From NCBI GenBank assembly GCA_020625875.1, contig JAHLAX010000027.1, forward strand, positions 1-64,000: 64,000 nt of DNA, in the 5' to 3' direction. This document shows, one piece after another, positions 53,829 to 63,179 of this stretch. Source of the DNA: a bacterium. GTDB taxonomy: Bacteria; Bacillota; Clostridia; Oscillospirales; Acutalibacteraceae. The translations under genes and the position numbers were made by a program. The notes below the pieces were generated by a model that saw only the letters and a program-made list of their open reading frames with translations, searched no databases and was not told the origin of the DNA. Every line of letters starts with the position of its first letter. Position 1 is the first letter of the stretch.

Positions 53829-54389
53829 AATACAAAAGTAATTCTAGCATCCGCCTCACCGAGGAGGCAGGAGCTGTTAAAGATGATAGTTGATGAATTT
53901 GATATTATCCCCGCCGATGTTGACGAGAGCGTAAGCGAAAAAACAGCGGTCGATTTACGTCCAGAGCTGATTGCTGAGCGAAAGGCGGGCTTTATCGCCG
54001 AAAAACACCCCGATAGTCTTGTTATCGGATGCGACACGGCGGTTATTGTAGATGATATTATGCTTGGAAAACCCAGGGACGAACGGGACGCCCGCGATAT
54101 GCTCAATATGTTGAGCGGTCGAGTGCACAAGGTTATTACAGGCAACTGTATTATCAGTGACGGACAAAAACACAGTTTTTCGGTTGTAACCGAGGTCGAG
54201 TTTTATAATCTTACTGAACAAGAAATTGACGCGTATATAGCGACCGATGACTGGCGCGACAAGGCAGGCGCTTATGGCATTCAAGGTAAAGCGGGATTGT
54301 TTGTCAAACGGATTAACGGTGATTATAATAATGTAGTCGGTCTGCCGTGCGCGGAGCTTAACAGACGATTAAATAAGGGAGCTGATTAA
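53820..54389 (+). CDS. maf: Maf-family nucleoside triphosphate pyrophosphatase
   Basis: A 189-residue house-cleaning pyrophosphatase that hydrolyses non-canonical dTTP/UTP-type nucleotides. It has the N-terminal KVILASASPRRQELL loop, the ESV-like motif DVDESV, CDTAV and DDWRDKAGAYGIQG. The GTG at 53820 is the first codon after an in-frame TAA and no other start fits, so the start is supplied by the repeat; no ribosome-binding site is visible. Confidence 0.93.
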   Translation: MVSNTKVILASASPRRQELLKMIVDEFDIIPADVDESVSEKTAVDLRPELIAERKAGFIAEKHPDSLVIGCDTAVIVDDIMLGKPRDERDARDMLNMLSGRVHKVITGNCIISDGQKHSFSVVTEVEFYNLTEQEIDAYIATDDWRDKAGAYGIQGKAGLFVKRINGDYNNVVGLPCAELNRRLNKGAD

Positions 54390-54402
54390 TTTTCAGCTCC
54401 CT
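54376..54402. terminator. Bidirectional hairpin between maf and mrdA
   Basis: A 10-bp stem AGGGAGCTGA/TCAGCTCCCT (54376-54385, 54393-54402) spanning the maf stop, with only moderately T-rich flanks, between convergent genes. Confidence 0.65.
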
Positions 54403-54408
54403 ATCTAT

Positions 54409-56472
54409 TTACTTTGTTTTAAAATACGCGTCTAAAAGCGATTTCGCCACGCCCATACTGTATTGACCGTGAGCGCCGTGCTCAAGCACAACGCCGATGG
54501 CAACCTTAGGCTTATCATACGGCGCATAACAGATGAATACCGTATGGTCAGAACCTGAGTTCTCGGCTGTACCCGTTTTTGCCGCGACAGGTATTTTATA
54601 ATTGCCGAAAACGCCATAAGCTGTGCCGTTTTGCGCGGTGACAACGCTGCGCATAGATTCCTGAACAAGATTGAGGTTTTTCTGAGAAACACCTACGGTG
54701 TTGAGCTTCTCGGGCTTTTTGGTGTTGTATTTATACAACGTTTTTTTGCGCTCATAATCTCTGATTTCTTTTACAATATGAGTTTTAAGGCGCGTGCCGT
54801 TGTTGGCGATAGTCGCGGCGTAAGAGGCGAGCTGAACGGGAGTAAAGGCATTGTCAGACTGACCGATAGCCGCCTGAACGGTATTACCCTCCTGCCAGGT
54901 GGTGCTGTCGCGGCCCGCGAGGATGCCTGTTCCTTCTTCGATTTCAAGTCCTGTCTTTACGCCCAGACCAAATTTCTCGGCGTAAAGATACATAGTATCT
55001 ATACCGAGCAGTCTGCCTGTCTCGGCAAAATAGCAGTTACAACTCTGAGCAATCGCCGAATTAAGCCCGATATAACCGTGATAGCCCATACAAGCTACAG
55101 GGTTTGTCGGATAAAAGGTATAAAGCTTCGTACACTCAAAGGTTGTGCCCGAGTTTATGATACCCTCCTGCAGCGCCGCGCAGGCTACGCAGGGCTTATA
55201 TACCGAACCTGGCGCGAAAGAGCCTATAAACGCGCGGTCGTACATCGGCGCATTTTTGTCTTTGGTCAGGTTTACATAGTAATCGTCATAATTTGAGTAT
55301 TTGTTTAAGTCATATGAAGGATAACTCGCCGCCGCCAGAACCGAAAAGTCCTTGACGTCCAGCATAACCACGGCGCCTGTGTGGCAATCCTCACCGTTTT
55401 TATCGCCTTTTTTGGCGGTTTCTTTTTCGCCGTTGAGCCTTGCGGCGTCAATCTGTTTTTTCAGCGACTCGTTGGCTACCTTTTGCAGCTTCGAATCAAG
55501 AGTAAGGTACACAGTATGCCCTGGTTGAGCATCGACCGAGCTCGCCACCTTTGTTACATTACCCTCGGAGTCCTTTTGAACAATTCGCTCGCCGCCTACG
55601 CCCTTGAGCTCGTCCTCATAAGCGCTTTCAACGCCGAATTTACCGATTAAGTCGTTGAATCCGTAGTTCTTGCCCTCTTTGGTTTTTTTCTCATATTCCT
55701 CCTGAGAGATGCTGCCCAGCGCGCCGATAATATGTGGCGCGAGCGAGCCGTTGGGACTTTTGCGGGTGAGAAACGTCTGAATATCTACGCCGCTGATTCC
55801 CTGAGTGTTTTCGCTGACTATCGCTACCATTTCTGGCGAGATGTTTTTAGCGAAAATATAGGGAATGGTATTTGAATAAGCGTTGAGCTCCATATTGTAG
55901 CGAACCGACAACAGGTTGCGAAGCTCCTTTTTAGTCTTATACGAGTCGGGCTCGTATCTGTCAATTAATTGTTTGGCGCATTCTTCCGCCGTTGATTCGG
56001 GTTTTAAATCAAGAAATTCCGCTGATTTTAAAGCTTTGATTTCAGCGGTCATATTTTTTCTGAACACAAATTTTTCTTTTGAATCGAGCTTAATCGGCAG
56101 AACGTCAATCCACTTTTCCTTACGGTTTTCAACAAGCTTAATCAATGAAAGTATGGTGGAATTGAGCTTTTCGGGTTTCATAAAAAGCTTGTCTATAGCG
56201 ATTCGGTAGCCTGTGCGGTTGACCGCGAGACCTTTGCCGTTGCAGTCGAGGATTTCACCGCGCGTAGCGTCGGTGGTTACCGTATAAGCGGTTGAGGTTG
56301 TAGCGAGTTTTTTGTATTGAGCGCCCTCTATAACCTGCCATTTATATAGTCTTACGGCGAATCCGAGAAATACGACCGCGAGGATTATTACGCAGATAGT
56401 GGAACGACGCTGCAGAAATCGTTTTTCACGCAGCTTTTTTTCTTTTTCTTCGTTTGAAAGCGTAATAATCAC
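54409..56472 (-). CDS. mrdA: Penicillin-binding protein 2 (elongation transpeptidase)
   Basis: A 687-residue class B PBP with a membrane anchor (about 27-47), a dimerisation domain and the transpeptidase. The catalytic SVYK lies in SFAPGSVYKP, the second motif is SCN and the third KTG in AAKTGTAENSG. It crosslinks peptidoglycan in the elongation complex with MreBCD. The start is uncertain: GTG at 56472 lies inside GGAGGTGAT, which fits better as ribosome-binding site for an ATT or ACG codon just after it. mreD precedes it by 20 bases. Confidence 0.94.
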   Translation of the reverse strand: MIITLSNEEKEKKLREKRFLQRRSTICVIILAVVFLGFAVRLYKWQVIEGAQYKKLATTSTAYTVTTDATRGEILDCNGKGLAVNRTGYRIAIDKLFMKPEKLNSTILSLIKLVENRKEKWIDVLPIKLDSKEKFVFRKNMTAEIKALKSAEFLDLKPESTAEECAKQLIDRYEPDSYKTKKELRNLLSVRYNMELNAYSNTIPYIFAKNISPEMVAIVSENTQGISGVDIQTFLTRKSPNGSLAPHIIGALGSISQEEYEKKTKEGKNYGFNDLIGKFGVESAYEDELKGVGGERIVQKDSEGNVTKVASSVDAQPGHTVYLTLDSKLQKVANESLKKQIDAARLNGEKETAKKGDKNGEDCHTGAVVMLDVKDFSVLAAASYPSYDLNKYSNYDDYYVNLTKDKNAPMYDRAFIGSFAPGSVYKPCVACAALQEGIINSGTTFECTKLYTFYPTNPVACMGYHGYIGLNSAIAQSCNCYFAETGRLLGIDTMYLYAEKFGLGVKTGLEIEEGTGILAGRDSTTWQEGNTVQAAIGQSDNAFTPVQLASYAATIANNGTRLKTHIVKEIRDYERKKTLYKYNTKKPEKLNTVGVSQKNLNLVQESMRSVVTAQNGTAYGVFGNYKIPVAAKTGTAENSGSDHTVFICYAPYDKPKVAIGVVLEHGAHGQYSMGVAKSLLDAYFKTK

Positions 56473-56492
56473 CTCCGATCACAAAATTGCTA

Positions 56493-57002
56493 TTAATAAA
56501 CTCTCAGATTTCTGAACAAAAACTTGTTTAAAAAATAGAGCAGTATTCCGCATACAAACGTGTATAATATGCGCGAAATATAATGAGCCGCGAAATAAGC
56601 GAGAAAATCACCCTTACCCGCGAAAACATACGAGAATAAAAAGTAAATAATAATAAGTCCCGAACAAAAAATAGCGTTAAACGCCGTGGCGTTTAAAAAG
56701 CTGACAACCATATAATCTCTGAAAATAATGCTGATAAAATAGCACGAGATTGTCAGAGCAATAGTAAAAAAGCCGACATTATCGCTATACCCGAAATCAA
56801 GACAAAGTCCGCACGCGAGGCCGAAAAACATCGCGGGAATTTCACTCTCCAAAAAAGAGATAGTCAGCGCGGCGGGGATTAAAAGCAGGGGCTTGCTCCC
56901 CAATATTTCAGGCATAAGATTCGGCGTGGTCTGCAAAACAAAGAGGAGCACAATCTCGAGCGAATAAGCAAGATAACGGAACACAGTATAGCGTTTGTCC
57001 AC
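56493..57002 (-). CDS. mreD: Rod shape-determining protein MreD
   Basis: A 169-residue membrane protein with five or six helices and the weakly conserved MreD pattern (PNLMPEILGSKPLLLIPAALTISF, GLACGLCLDFGYSDNVGFF). Identity rests mainly on position after mreC, with which its GTG start overlaps by one base. Confidence 0.88.
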   Translation of the reverse strand: MDKRYTVFRYLAYSLEIVLLFVLQTTPNLMPEILGSKPLLLIPAALTISFLESEIPAMFFGLACGLCLDFGYSDNVGFFTIALTISCYFISIIFRDYMVVSFLNATAFNAIFCSGLIIIYFLFSYVFAGKGDFLAYFAAHYISRILYTFVCGILLYFLNKFLFRNLRVY

Positions 57003-57832
57003 TACTTCGCCCCCTTCTTAATCTCTCCTTTGTTCTTGAAGTCAGTCAGAACAATAATATCGGTAACAGATTTTATGTTTTCATATGGTTTAACAACAGC
57101 GTATTTTGTCGCGTCATAATCATCATACTTGATTTCGGTGACTTTGCCGAGTATAAGGTCGGACGGATATACCCCGCCTATACCCGAGGTTACAATTATA
57201 TCGCCCTTTTTGACCTTGGCGTTGGCGTCAATTTTTGTAAACGTTGTTTTATTTTCGTCGCTGAGCGTCGCGCTCCCTGAAACTACGCCGCTGTCGCTTG
57301 TCTTTTTGTCAACAGCGCCCGCCTGAAAATCAGGCGAAAGAACAGTAGTTACCTTGCTGCTGGTAGCGTTAACAGAGTTAACAAAGCCGATAACGCCGTT
57401 TTCGGTCATAACGGGGTCAAGCACAGAGATTCCCGAAGAACTACCCGCGTCTATTGTAAAAGAGTAGAACGCTTCGTTGGTATCGCGGCGAATGACGGAC
57501 GCGGGCATAATCCGAAAGTCGGGGTTTGTTTTTGTCAGCTTATAATACTTCCAAAGGCGCGCGTTCTCTGACTTTATGTCATAATAATCCACAAGCTGAG
57601 TGCGCAAATCCGCGGCTTCTTTTTTGAGCTTTTCGTTTTCTGTTTTAAGCTCATCATAACTCTTTTGGTCGCTCGTCATATTAGCCGTAACCGATGAAAG
57701 ACCCTTCGTAACAAAATTAAAAGCGGACGAAACCCAGGGGTTACCTGTGGCGCCGAGAATGGCGACAATAAGGATAACCACCAGCGTAGCTATTAATATT
57801 TTTGCGCTTTTAGTTGATAAAAATTCTCTCAT
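57002..57832 (-). CDS. mreC: Rod shape-determining protein MreC
   Basis: A 276-residue protein with a short cytoplasmic start, a membrane helix (about 10-28), a coiled coil (about 50-85, SYDELKTENEKLKKEAADLRTQL) and the beta-barrel MreC domain (VIRRDTNEAFYSFTIDAGSSSGI). It scaffolds the elongasome. ATG 57832 is chosen; the frame also opens at a GTG inside the upstream heptad repeat (57874), as in maf. Confidence 0.95.
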   Translation of the reverse strand: MREFLSTKSAKILIATLVVILIVAILGATGNPWVSSAFNFVTKGLSSVTANMTSDQKSYDELKTENEKLKKEAADLRTQLVDYYDIKSENARLWKYYKLTKTNPDFRIMPASVIRRDTNEAFYSFTIDAGSSSGISVLDPVMTENGVIGFVNSVNATSSKVTTVLSPDFQAGAVDKKTSDSGVVSGSATLSDENKTTFTKIDANAKVKKGDIIVTSGIGGVYPSDLILGKVTEIKYDDYDATKYAVVKPYENIKSVTDIIVLTDFKNKGEIKKGAK

Positions 57833-57872
57833 AATAATAAATATGCGGCAAGTGATAAGAAGAAAACTTACC

Positions 57873-57896
57873 ACTTACCACTTACTACTTACCACT
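57873..57896 (-). repeat. Heptanucleotide-repeat tract, right inverted copy
   Basis: An exact 24-base inverted copy of 53805-53828, in the mreB-mreC gap. A further GTGGTAA unit and a variant lie towards mreC. A small hairpin AGTTGC-AAG-GCAACT (57901-57915) separates it from the mreB stop. Confidence 0.85.
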
Positions 57897-57919
57897 GAAA
57901 AGTTGCAAGGCAACTCCTG

Positions 57920-58930
57920 TTATTCTCTGTTGTGTTTATATTCGGCTCTGAGTCCGCCGAGGCGTTTGCCCGCGCCTTCTACTACGCAATCGAGCGGGCG
58001 CTCGGCAACGTGTACGGGCATACCTGTCTCCTGCATAACGAGCTTGTCAAGGCCTCGAAGCATTGCGCCGCCGCCTGTGAGCATAATACCGTGGTCAATA
58101 ATATCCGCTGAAAGCTCTGGCGGAGTTTTTTCGAGAGTGTTTTTGATTGCCTCAACAATAACCATAAGCGGGTCCGCGAGAGCGCCGCGGATTTCCTCAG
58201 CAGTGATGGTAATATCCTTGGGCAGACCTGTTTCGAGCGAACGACCCTTTACGAGCATATCCTTCTCGTCCTGATACGGAAAAGCCGAGCCGATTGATAT
58301 TTTGATTTCCTCGGCGGTTCTGTCGCCTATGAGAAGGTTGTATTTCTTTTTGATGTATGTAGCGATAGCCTCATCAAATTTGTCGCCCGCTACTCTTACG
58401 GAGCAAGCCGTAACAATATCTCCCAGCGAGATGACCGCAACCTCAGCGGTACCGCCGCCGATGTCGACAACCATTGAACCAGTTGCCTCGTCTACGGGGA
58501 GACCCGCGCCGATAGCCGCCGCCATGGGCTCCTCGATAAGAATTATGTTTTTGCTGCCCGAAGCCTGTACCGCGGCGTTCTCAACCGCGCGTCTCTCAAC
58601 CTCGGTTACGCCTGTCGGCATACAGATAACAATTCGGGGTTTGCTGAAAATACCGGGCTTCGCGGCTTTTCTGATAAAATGCTTAAGCATAGTTGCCGTA
58701 ATATCAAAATCAGCTATAACGCCGTCCTTAAGAGGACGAACAGCAACTATTGAACCCGGAGTACGACCTATCATATCACGAGCCTGCTCGCCTACAGCAA
58801 GAACTGTATCGTTGCGAATGTCAACCGCGACAACCGACGGCTCGCGCATTACAATGCCTTTACCCTTGATGCACACGAGAGTATTCGCGGTGCCTAAATC
58901 TATACCTATATCCTTTGAGAAAGAAAACAT
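57920..58930 (-). CDS. mreB: Actin-like rod shape protein MreB
   Basis: A 336-residue actin homologue. The phosphate loops [11 protein letters not shown] and [16 protein letters not shown] and the adenosine motif [12 protein letters not shown] are present. It organises lateral wall synthesis. AAAGGAG precedes ATG 58930 by 8 bases. It leads the mreB-mreC-mreD-mrdA group. Confidence 0.98.
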   Translation of the reverse strand: MFSFSKDIGIDLGTANTLVCIKGKGIVMREPSVVAVDIRNDTVLAVGEQARDMIGRTPGSIVAVRPLKDGVIADFDITATMLKHFIRKAAKPGIFSKPRIVICMPTGVTEVERRAVENAAVQASGSKNIILIEEPMAAAIGAGLPVDEATGSMVVDIGGGTAEVAVISLGDIVTACSVRVAGDKFDEAIATYIKKKYNLLIGDRTAEEIKISIGSAFPYQDEKDMLVKGRSLETGLPKDITITAEEIRGALADPLMVIVEAIKNTLEKTPPELSADIIDHGIMLTGGGAMLRGLDKLVMQETGMPVHVAERPLDCVVEGAGKRLGGLRAEYKHNRE

Positions 58931-59015
58931 ATTGTTTACTCCTTTCATTCCTTTTAACTATCCTATTAATTATACATTATTAGAGCGATTAAATCAATAA
59001 TTATTTGTCGAAAAG

Positions 59016-59456
59016 TTAACGCTTTCCCGTTGAACCGAAGCCGCCCGTACCGCGTTTTGTATCATCCAGAGTGTCTGTTTCAACCAAATCGGGGATTATT
59101 ACGGGAGAAATCACCATCTGAGCTATTCTTTCGTTGGGTGAAATGGTGTATGGTTCGTTAGAAACGTTGCATAACCCGACACACACCTCGCCTCTGTAGT
59201 CTGAGTCAATAACACCGACGCCGTTGGAAAGGCAGATTCCGTGCTTTACCCCAAGCCCCGAACGCGCGTACAGATAAGCTACGCAGGAGTTGTCGGGTAA
59301 AGCTATCGCTATCCCTGTCGGTATAATTTTGAGCTCCCGCGGGTTGATTGTGACGTTTTCGTCGATGCAGGCGTACAAATCCATTCCCGCGGAGCCCGCC
59401 GTGCCCCTTGTGGGAATCCTGGCTTTTTCTCTGAGCCGTTTGATTTTAAGTTCCAT
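59016..59456 (-). CDS. dut: dUTP diphosphatase
   Basis: A 146-residue trimeric dUTPase with the five motifs: AGMDLYA, ARSGLG, GVIDSDYRGEV, NERIAQMV and the C-terminal RGTGGFGSTGK. It removes dUTP and provides dUMP. GAGG lies 6 bases before the ATG. The 142 bases up to the next gene are AT-rich and hold no feature I can support. Confidence 0.97.
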   Translation of the reverse strand: MELKIKRLREKARIPTRGTAGSAGMDLYACIDENVTINPRELKIIPTGIAIALPDNSCVAYLYARSGLGVKHGICLSNGVGVIDSDYRGEVCVGLCNVSNEPYTISPNERIAQMVISPVIIPDLVETDTLDDTKRGTGGFGSTGKR

Positions 59457-59598
59457 AATTGCCTCAATTCTGCAAGATTTTTAAAATCCTCTTGCAAAAA
59501 TACAAATAAAGATTATTTATACATCAATCTTAGTTCTAATAAATAATATTAAAATTTTCCGAGAGAGAAAATAATAAATTTCACATCAGGAATTATCG

Positions 59599-61665
59599 CT
59601 AAATTACCCCGCGAAGATACAAACCGTGTGTTTTCTCTGAGGTTTTTTGGCAAACGCTGATAAACTCGGGGAATCTTTCAACTTTTTCCACATAGTTTTC
59701 CACAGAAAACCTGAATGTTTCAAAATCAAGATTTTTGATATTTTCCGCAAACCCGACAGCGTCCAGAACAACGCTGTTAAGAATTTCTGTAGCGTATCCG
59801 TCACAGTAAAAAATGAAAGTTTTGCCGAGTCTGTCCTTCATTTTGGATTGTCCGCCGCAGCTCTTACAGCTTATATCCGCGCTTTTGTTGGGACAATTGC
59901 GGGTGAGCATAACGGGAATGTAGCCGTAGCTAATTATTCCTCGCGGAAGATTACCGCCTAATTTTTCAATTTGCTCTTTTTTAATCTCAAAGCTTAGTTC
60001 AGTGTCGCGAAAACCATAGTCCTCTGCCCACAAAAGGTCGAGAGTGTTGCTGAAATTCAGCCCGAATCCGCCGTGAATACTCATTTTTACTTGCTTCGCG
60101 ATATAAACCGCCGCCGGATTATTGCACAAAACGTCCTTGATTCCAAGTGTTTTTACACGCTCAAGCTCTCTTTGAATACTTTTTTCACGGGAGAACATAG
60201 CCCTCGGGATTTCAACGCCGAGCTTAAAGCCTAAGTTTTTAAGTTGTGTTATTTCTTCTGACGAACTGTTGAGCGGAACAAAACATAAATCAAGTGCCTT
60301 AAACCCTTTGCCTATATTTGTAGAAGTAAATCGCGCGTAACGCTTATGGTTCGTTGCCTTATGAGGCGGCAATTTTTCAAATTCTAAGTTATTTATTGTA
60401 TAGTTGTTTATGTTAGTTCTCGCTTCGTTCAGTTTTTGAACGGCGTTTCTTCTCAGTTCGTTGAGCGAGGACAACGGCAGGCTGATGTTGTCGTCAAGCT
60501 TTATATCCAGCTTTGACAGCTTATATGGTGTGCCGCCTGTTTTTTGGAGCTGTTTTTTTACCACCGCCTCATCAAGCGGGCGGTTAATGGCTTTTTCACA
60601 CTTAATACTGCCCTGAACTTCAACGCGGTTTTGTCCGTCACTAAGCGTAAAAGTCGGCTCAAAACCATCTCGGGCGATAAACTCACCCTGCAATTCAACG
60701 CGTGACAGCTCGTTTTTGTACCCGTTTCGAATATCGGCGAGAAGAGCTGATGTTGCCGAAACAACATCCTCCTTTTGTCTGTAGCCGAACATCTCATATC
60801 CGCGCTTGGAACGGTAATAACCGTCTGTAAAACCTGTGCGCGAAAAAACGCTTTCAAGCTGATTGCGCGTAACCTCATCCACTTCGCCGCTGTCTCTGGA
60901 CTGAACACAAGCCTTGACTGAAGCGGCTACATACTCGGGGCGTTTAAGGCGACCTTCAATTTTTGCAGAAGTCACGCCGATGTCCTGCAAATCGCGGATA
61001 TAATCTATGATGCTGTTGTCCTTGAGGCTCAGCGCGTAACCGTTTTTGTTACCGAGTGAGAAAGGCAGGCGACAGGTCTGGGCGCAGCGTCCGCGGTTAC
61101 CGCTTCGCGAGCCCAAGACAGCGCTGAAATAACATTGCCCCGAAACGCTCATACACAGCGCTCCGTGCACAAATACCTCCAGCTCTATTTCGGGACAGCT
61201 TTCGGCGATTTCTTTTATTTCGTCGCGACTGAGCTCTCGTGCGAGCACAACGCGCTTAAAGCCCTGCTCATAAAGCAGCTTAGCGCCGCTCGGCGAGTGG
61301 ACGCTCATCTGAGTGGACGCGTGAAGCGCCAGCTCGGGCACAAGCTTTTTCGCGAGCATGGCGACTCCCATATTTTGTACAATAAGCGCGTCCACACGGG
61401 CTTTCGCCGCTGAGAGTATCGTTTGTTTTAAATCATCAAGCTCGTTGTCAAACACGATGGTGTTGACGGTCAGATATACCTTTACCCCGCTTTGATGACA
61501 GTAATCAACAGCGGTTTTTAGTTCATCTCTATCAAAGTTTTTAGCGCCCGCTCTGGCGGAAAAATCTTTCGCGCCCAGATAAACAGCGTCAGCGCCCGAA
61601 CGCACCGCGGCAAGCACAGAATCCAGACCGCCGCACGGAGCAAGAATCTCTATTTTATTTGTCAT
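59599..61665 (-). CDS. Peptidase U32 family protein (long form with DUF3656-like region)
   Basis: A 688-residue U32 protein. The catalytic-domain features EILAPCGGLDSVLAAVRSGADAVYLGAKDFSARAGAKNF, EVFVHGALCMSVSGQCYFSAVLGSRSGNRGRCAQTCR and KIEGRLKRPEYVA are clear; the Cys-rich part suggests a metal or Fe-S site as in RlhA/TrhP, U32 members acting in RNA hydroxylation. The long C-terminal half is typical of Firmicute versions. The start at 61665 overlaps the zapA end, so translation is coupled. Confidence 0.92.
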   Translation of the reverse strand: MTNKIEILAPCGGLDSVLAAVRSGADAVYLGAKDFSARAGAKNFDRDELKTAVDYCHQSGVKVYLTVNTIVFDNELDDLKQTILSAAKARVDALIVQNMGVAMLAKKLVPELALHASTQMSVHSPSGAKLLYEQGFKRVVLARELSRDEIKEIAESCPEIELEVFVHGALCMSVSGQCYFSAVLGSRSGNRGRCAQTCRLPFSLGNKNGYALSLKDNSIIDYIRDLQDIGVTSAKIEGRLKRPEYVAASVKACVQSRDSGEVDEVTRNQLESVFSRTGFTDGYYRSKRGYEMFGYRQKEDVVSATSALLADIRNGYKNELSRVELQGEFIARDGFEPTFTLSDGQNRVEVQGSIKCEKAINRPLDEAVVKKQLQKTGGTPYKLSKLDIKLDDNISLPLSSLNELRRNAVQKLNEARTNINNYTINNLEFEKLPPHKATNHKRYARFTSTNIGKGFKALDLCFVPLNSSSEEITQLKNLGFKLGVEIPRAMFSREKSIQRELERVKTLGIKDVLCNNPAAVYIAKQVKMSIHGGFGLNFSNTLDLLWAEDYGFRDTELSFEIKKEQIEKLGGNLPRGIISYGYIPVMLTRNCPNKSADISCKSCGGQSKMKDRLGKTFIFYCDGYATEILNSVVLDAVGFAENIKNLDFETFRFSVENYVEKVERFPEFISVCQKTSEKTHGLYLRGVI

Positions 61666-62146
61666 TGTCAAACAAAGAATACTGACGGTTGGGACGATAG
61701 CCCTTCTTCGGAATCTTTTTTTTCTGATTTTGCTGAGGCTGTGACAAGGGCTTTGCCATATCCTTGCCGTCGAGCATATGTGTGGATTTCTCAAACGAAA
61801 CTCTCAAATCCGAAAGTTCTTTTTTGAGTTTTGTGATTTCTTCGTCTTTTTCGGCGAGTTTGTCTTTAAGCTCTTTTATCTGTTTTGACTGCTTGTCCGC
61901 CTGATTAATCAGCGGCTGAGCTTTTTCGGACAAGCTTTTGTTGCGGTTAGCCTCCTTGTGCATATCGTCCGCGTAATCAAGCGCGCAGAGTATCGCCGCC
62001 GCGCGGCGGTCGAGAGCGGGGTTTTCTGTCGAGATGTTTGATATAGTATCGTTTACCTCCTCGGCGAGCTTTTGAACATACTCGTCCTTATCCTCACTTA
62101 AAAGCACAAAGTGCTTGCCAGCTACGAATACAGTGTGTTTATTCAT
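61655..62146 (-). CDS. zapA: Cell division protein ZapA
   Basis: A 163-residue protein: ZapA domain in the first 85 residues (FVAGKHFVLLSEDKDEYVQKLAEEVNDTI, ALDRRAAAILCALDYADDMHK), a coiled coil (about 85-130) and a basic Gln/Lys/Pro-rich tail. It bundles FtsZ filaments. AGGAGG precedes ATG 62146. The zapA-U32 pairing is common in Clostridia. Confidence 0.92.
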   Translation of the reverse strand: MNKHTVFVAGKHFVLLSEDKDEYVQKLAEEVNDTISNISTENPALDRRAAAILCALDYADDMHKEANRNKSLSEKAQPLINQADKQSKQIKELKDKLAEKDEEITKLKKELSDLRVSFEKSTHMLDGKDMAKPLSQPQQNQKKKIPKKGYRPNRQYSLFDNDK

Positions 62147-62172
62147 AGATAGTCCTCCTATCATATTTATCC

Positions 62173-62200
62173 ATTCTAATTATATTACAAGTATGGTCAA
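62173..62200 (-). promoter_or_regulatory. zapA promoter
   Basis: On the minus strand: TTGACC (62200-62195), a 16-base spacer and TAGAAT (62178-62173). Confidence 0.6.
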
Positions 62201-62343
62201 TAACAAATAGATGTATTAAGATTGTAATTGAGAAAAACATAATTGTTATCAGAAAAGCCAGATTAAAGGCATTTTGCAGGTTTTTAGGGCATTTTAACCA
62301 ATAAACGAGGTGGATTTTTGTGAATAAAATTATTGCTTTGGGA

Positions 62344-62372
62344 TTGCCCTTTTTCACGTTTTGTGGTAAGAT
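62344..62372 (+). promoter_or_regulatory. minD promoter
   Basis: TTGCCC (62344-62349), a 17-base spacer and TAAGAT (62367-62372). It is preceded and followed by the word ATAAACGAGGT (62301 and 62373). Confidence 0.5.
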
Positions 62373-62389
62373 ATAAACGAGGTAGTGTT

Positions 62390-63130
62390 ATGAACGACGT
62401 TATTGTTGTAGCTTCGGGCAAAGGCGGCACAGGAAAATCAACGGTTTGTGTCGGTTTGGCTGTTGCTTTGGTAAAACAGAACAAGAGAGTTCTTCTCGTA
62501 GATTGCGACAGCGGAATGCGCGGACTTGACTTGATGCTCAATGTTGAGCAAGAGATTCTTTTCGACTGTGCCGACGCGATATGCGGCAACTGCAAGGCTC
62601 ATGAGGCTGTCTATAAAGCCAAGAACCTTGAAGGACTTTATCTTATGGCGGCGCCGTTTGATTCTGACAACGAAATCAGCCCGTCTGTTTTCAGACAGTT
62701 GATTGATGAATTAAAAATACACTACGACTATGTAATTATCGACTCGCCCGCGGGTATCGGTTCGGGCTTTATAACCGCCGCAGCTCCAGCCGACAGGGCG
62801 CTGATTGTGACGATTGCCGAGCCGACAAGTCTTCGCGGAGCTATAAAAATCCGCCGCAAGCTTATAAATCTCGATATTCAAAATATCAGATTGGTCATCA
62901 ACAGGTTTGAGCGCAAGCAGTTTGTTGAGCTTGATTGCTACAAGGATTTGGACGAGGTAATCGACATCTCTGGAACACAGCTTATCGCCTTAATTCCGAT
63001 GGATTTCAGGCTAAGTTCAATTATTCAAAACGGACTTTCAGGACAAAGCTGGTGTCCCGCAATGAATATATTTGATTGTTTGGCAAAACGCGTCGAGGGG
63101 TATAACGTGCCTCTCGCTTTTAGGGGATAG
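62390..63130 (+). CDS. minD: Septum site-determining ATPase MinD-like
   Basis: A 246-residue deviant-Walker ATPase: GKGGTGKST at 10-18, DCDSGMRGLDLML (MinD-like, against the D-P of ParA), Walker B IIDSPAGIG and the C-terminal segment DCLAKRVEGY that could be a weak membrane-binding helix. No minC or minE is adjacent. Its neighbour mgsA is also its neighbour in other Clostridia. Start ATG with GAGG 8 bases upstream. Confidence 0.88.
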   Translation: MNDVIVVASGKGGTGKSTVCVGLAVALVKQNKRVLLVDCDSGMRGLDLMLNVEQEILFDCADAICGNCKAHEAVYKAKNLEGLYLMAAPFDSDNEISPSVFRQLIDELKIHYDYVIIDSPAGIGSGFITAAAPADRALIVTIAEPTSLRGAIKIRRKLINLDIQNIRLVINRFERKQFVELDCYKDLDEVIDISGTQLIALIPMDFRLSSIIQNGLSGQSWCPAMNIFDCLAKRVEGYNVPLAFRG

Positions 63131-63139
63131 ATTTTGATT

Positions 63140-63156
63140 TTGGGGCAATACCCCAA
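63140..63156 (+). other. Hairpin between minD and mgsA
   Basis: A 6-bp stem TTGGGG/CCCCAA with a 5-base loop, no T run. Probably an mRNA processing or stability element. Confidence 0.4.
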
Positions 63157-63179
63157 TTTAACGCAGACAGGAGGACACT

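Noticed and set aside
62320..62376. An 18-codon GTG-initiated frame with GAGGTGG upstream, just before minD
   Set aside because: It covers a promoter-like TTGCCC-N17-TAAGAT, so it would not be transcribed as a leader; probably chance.
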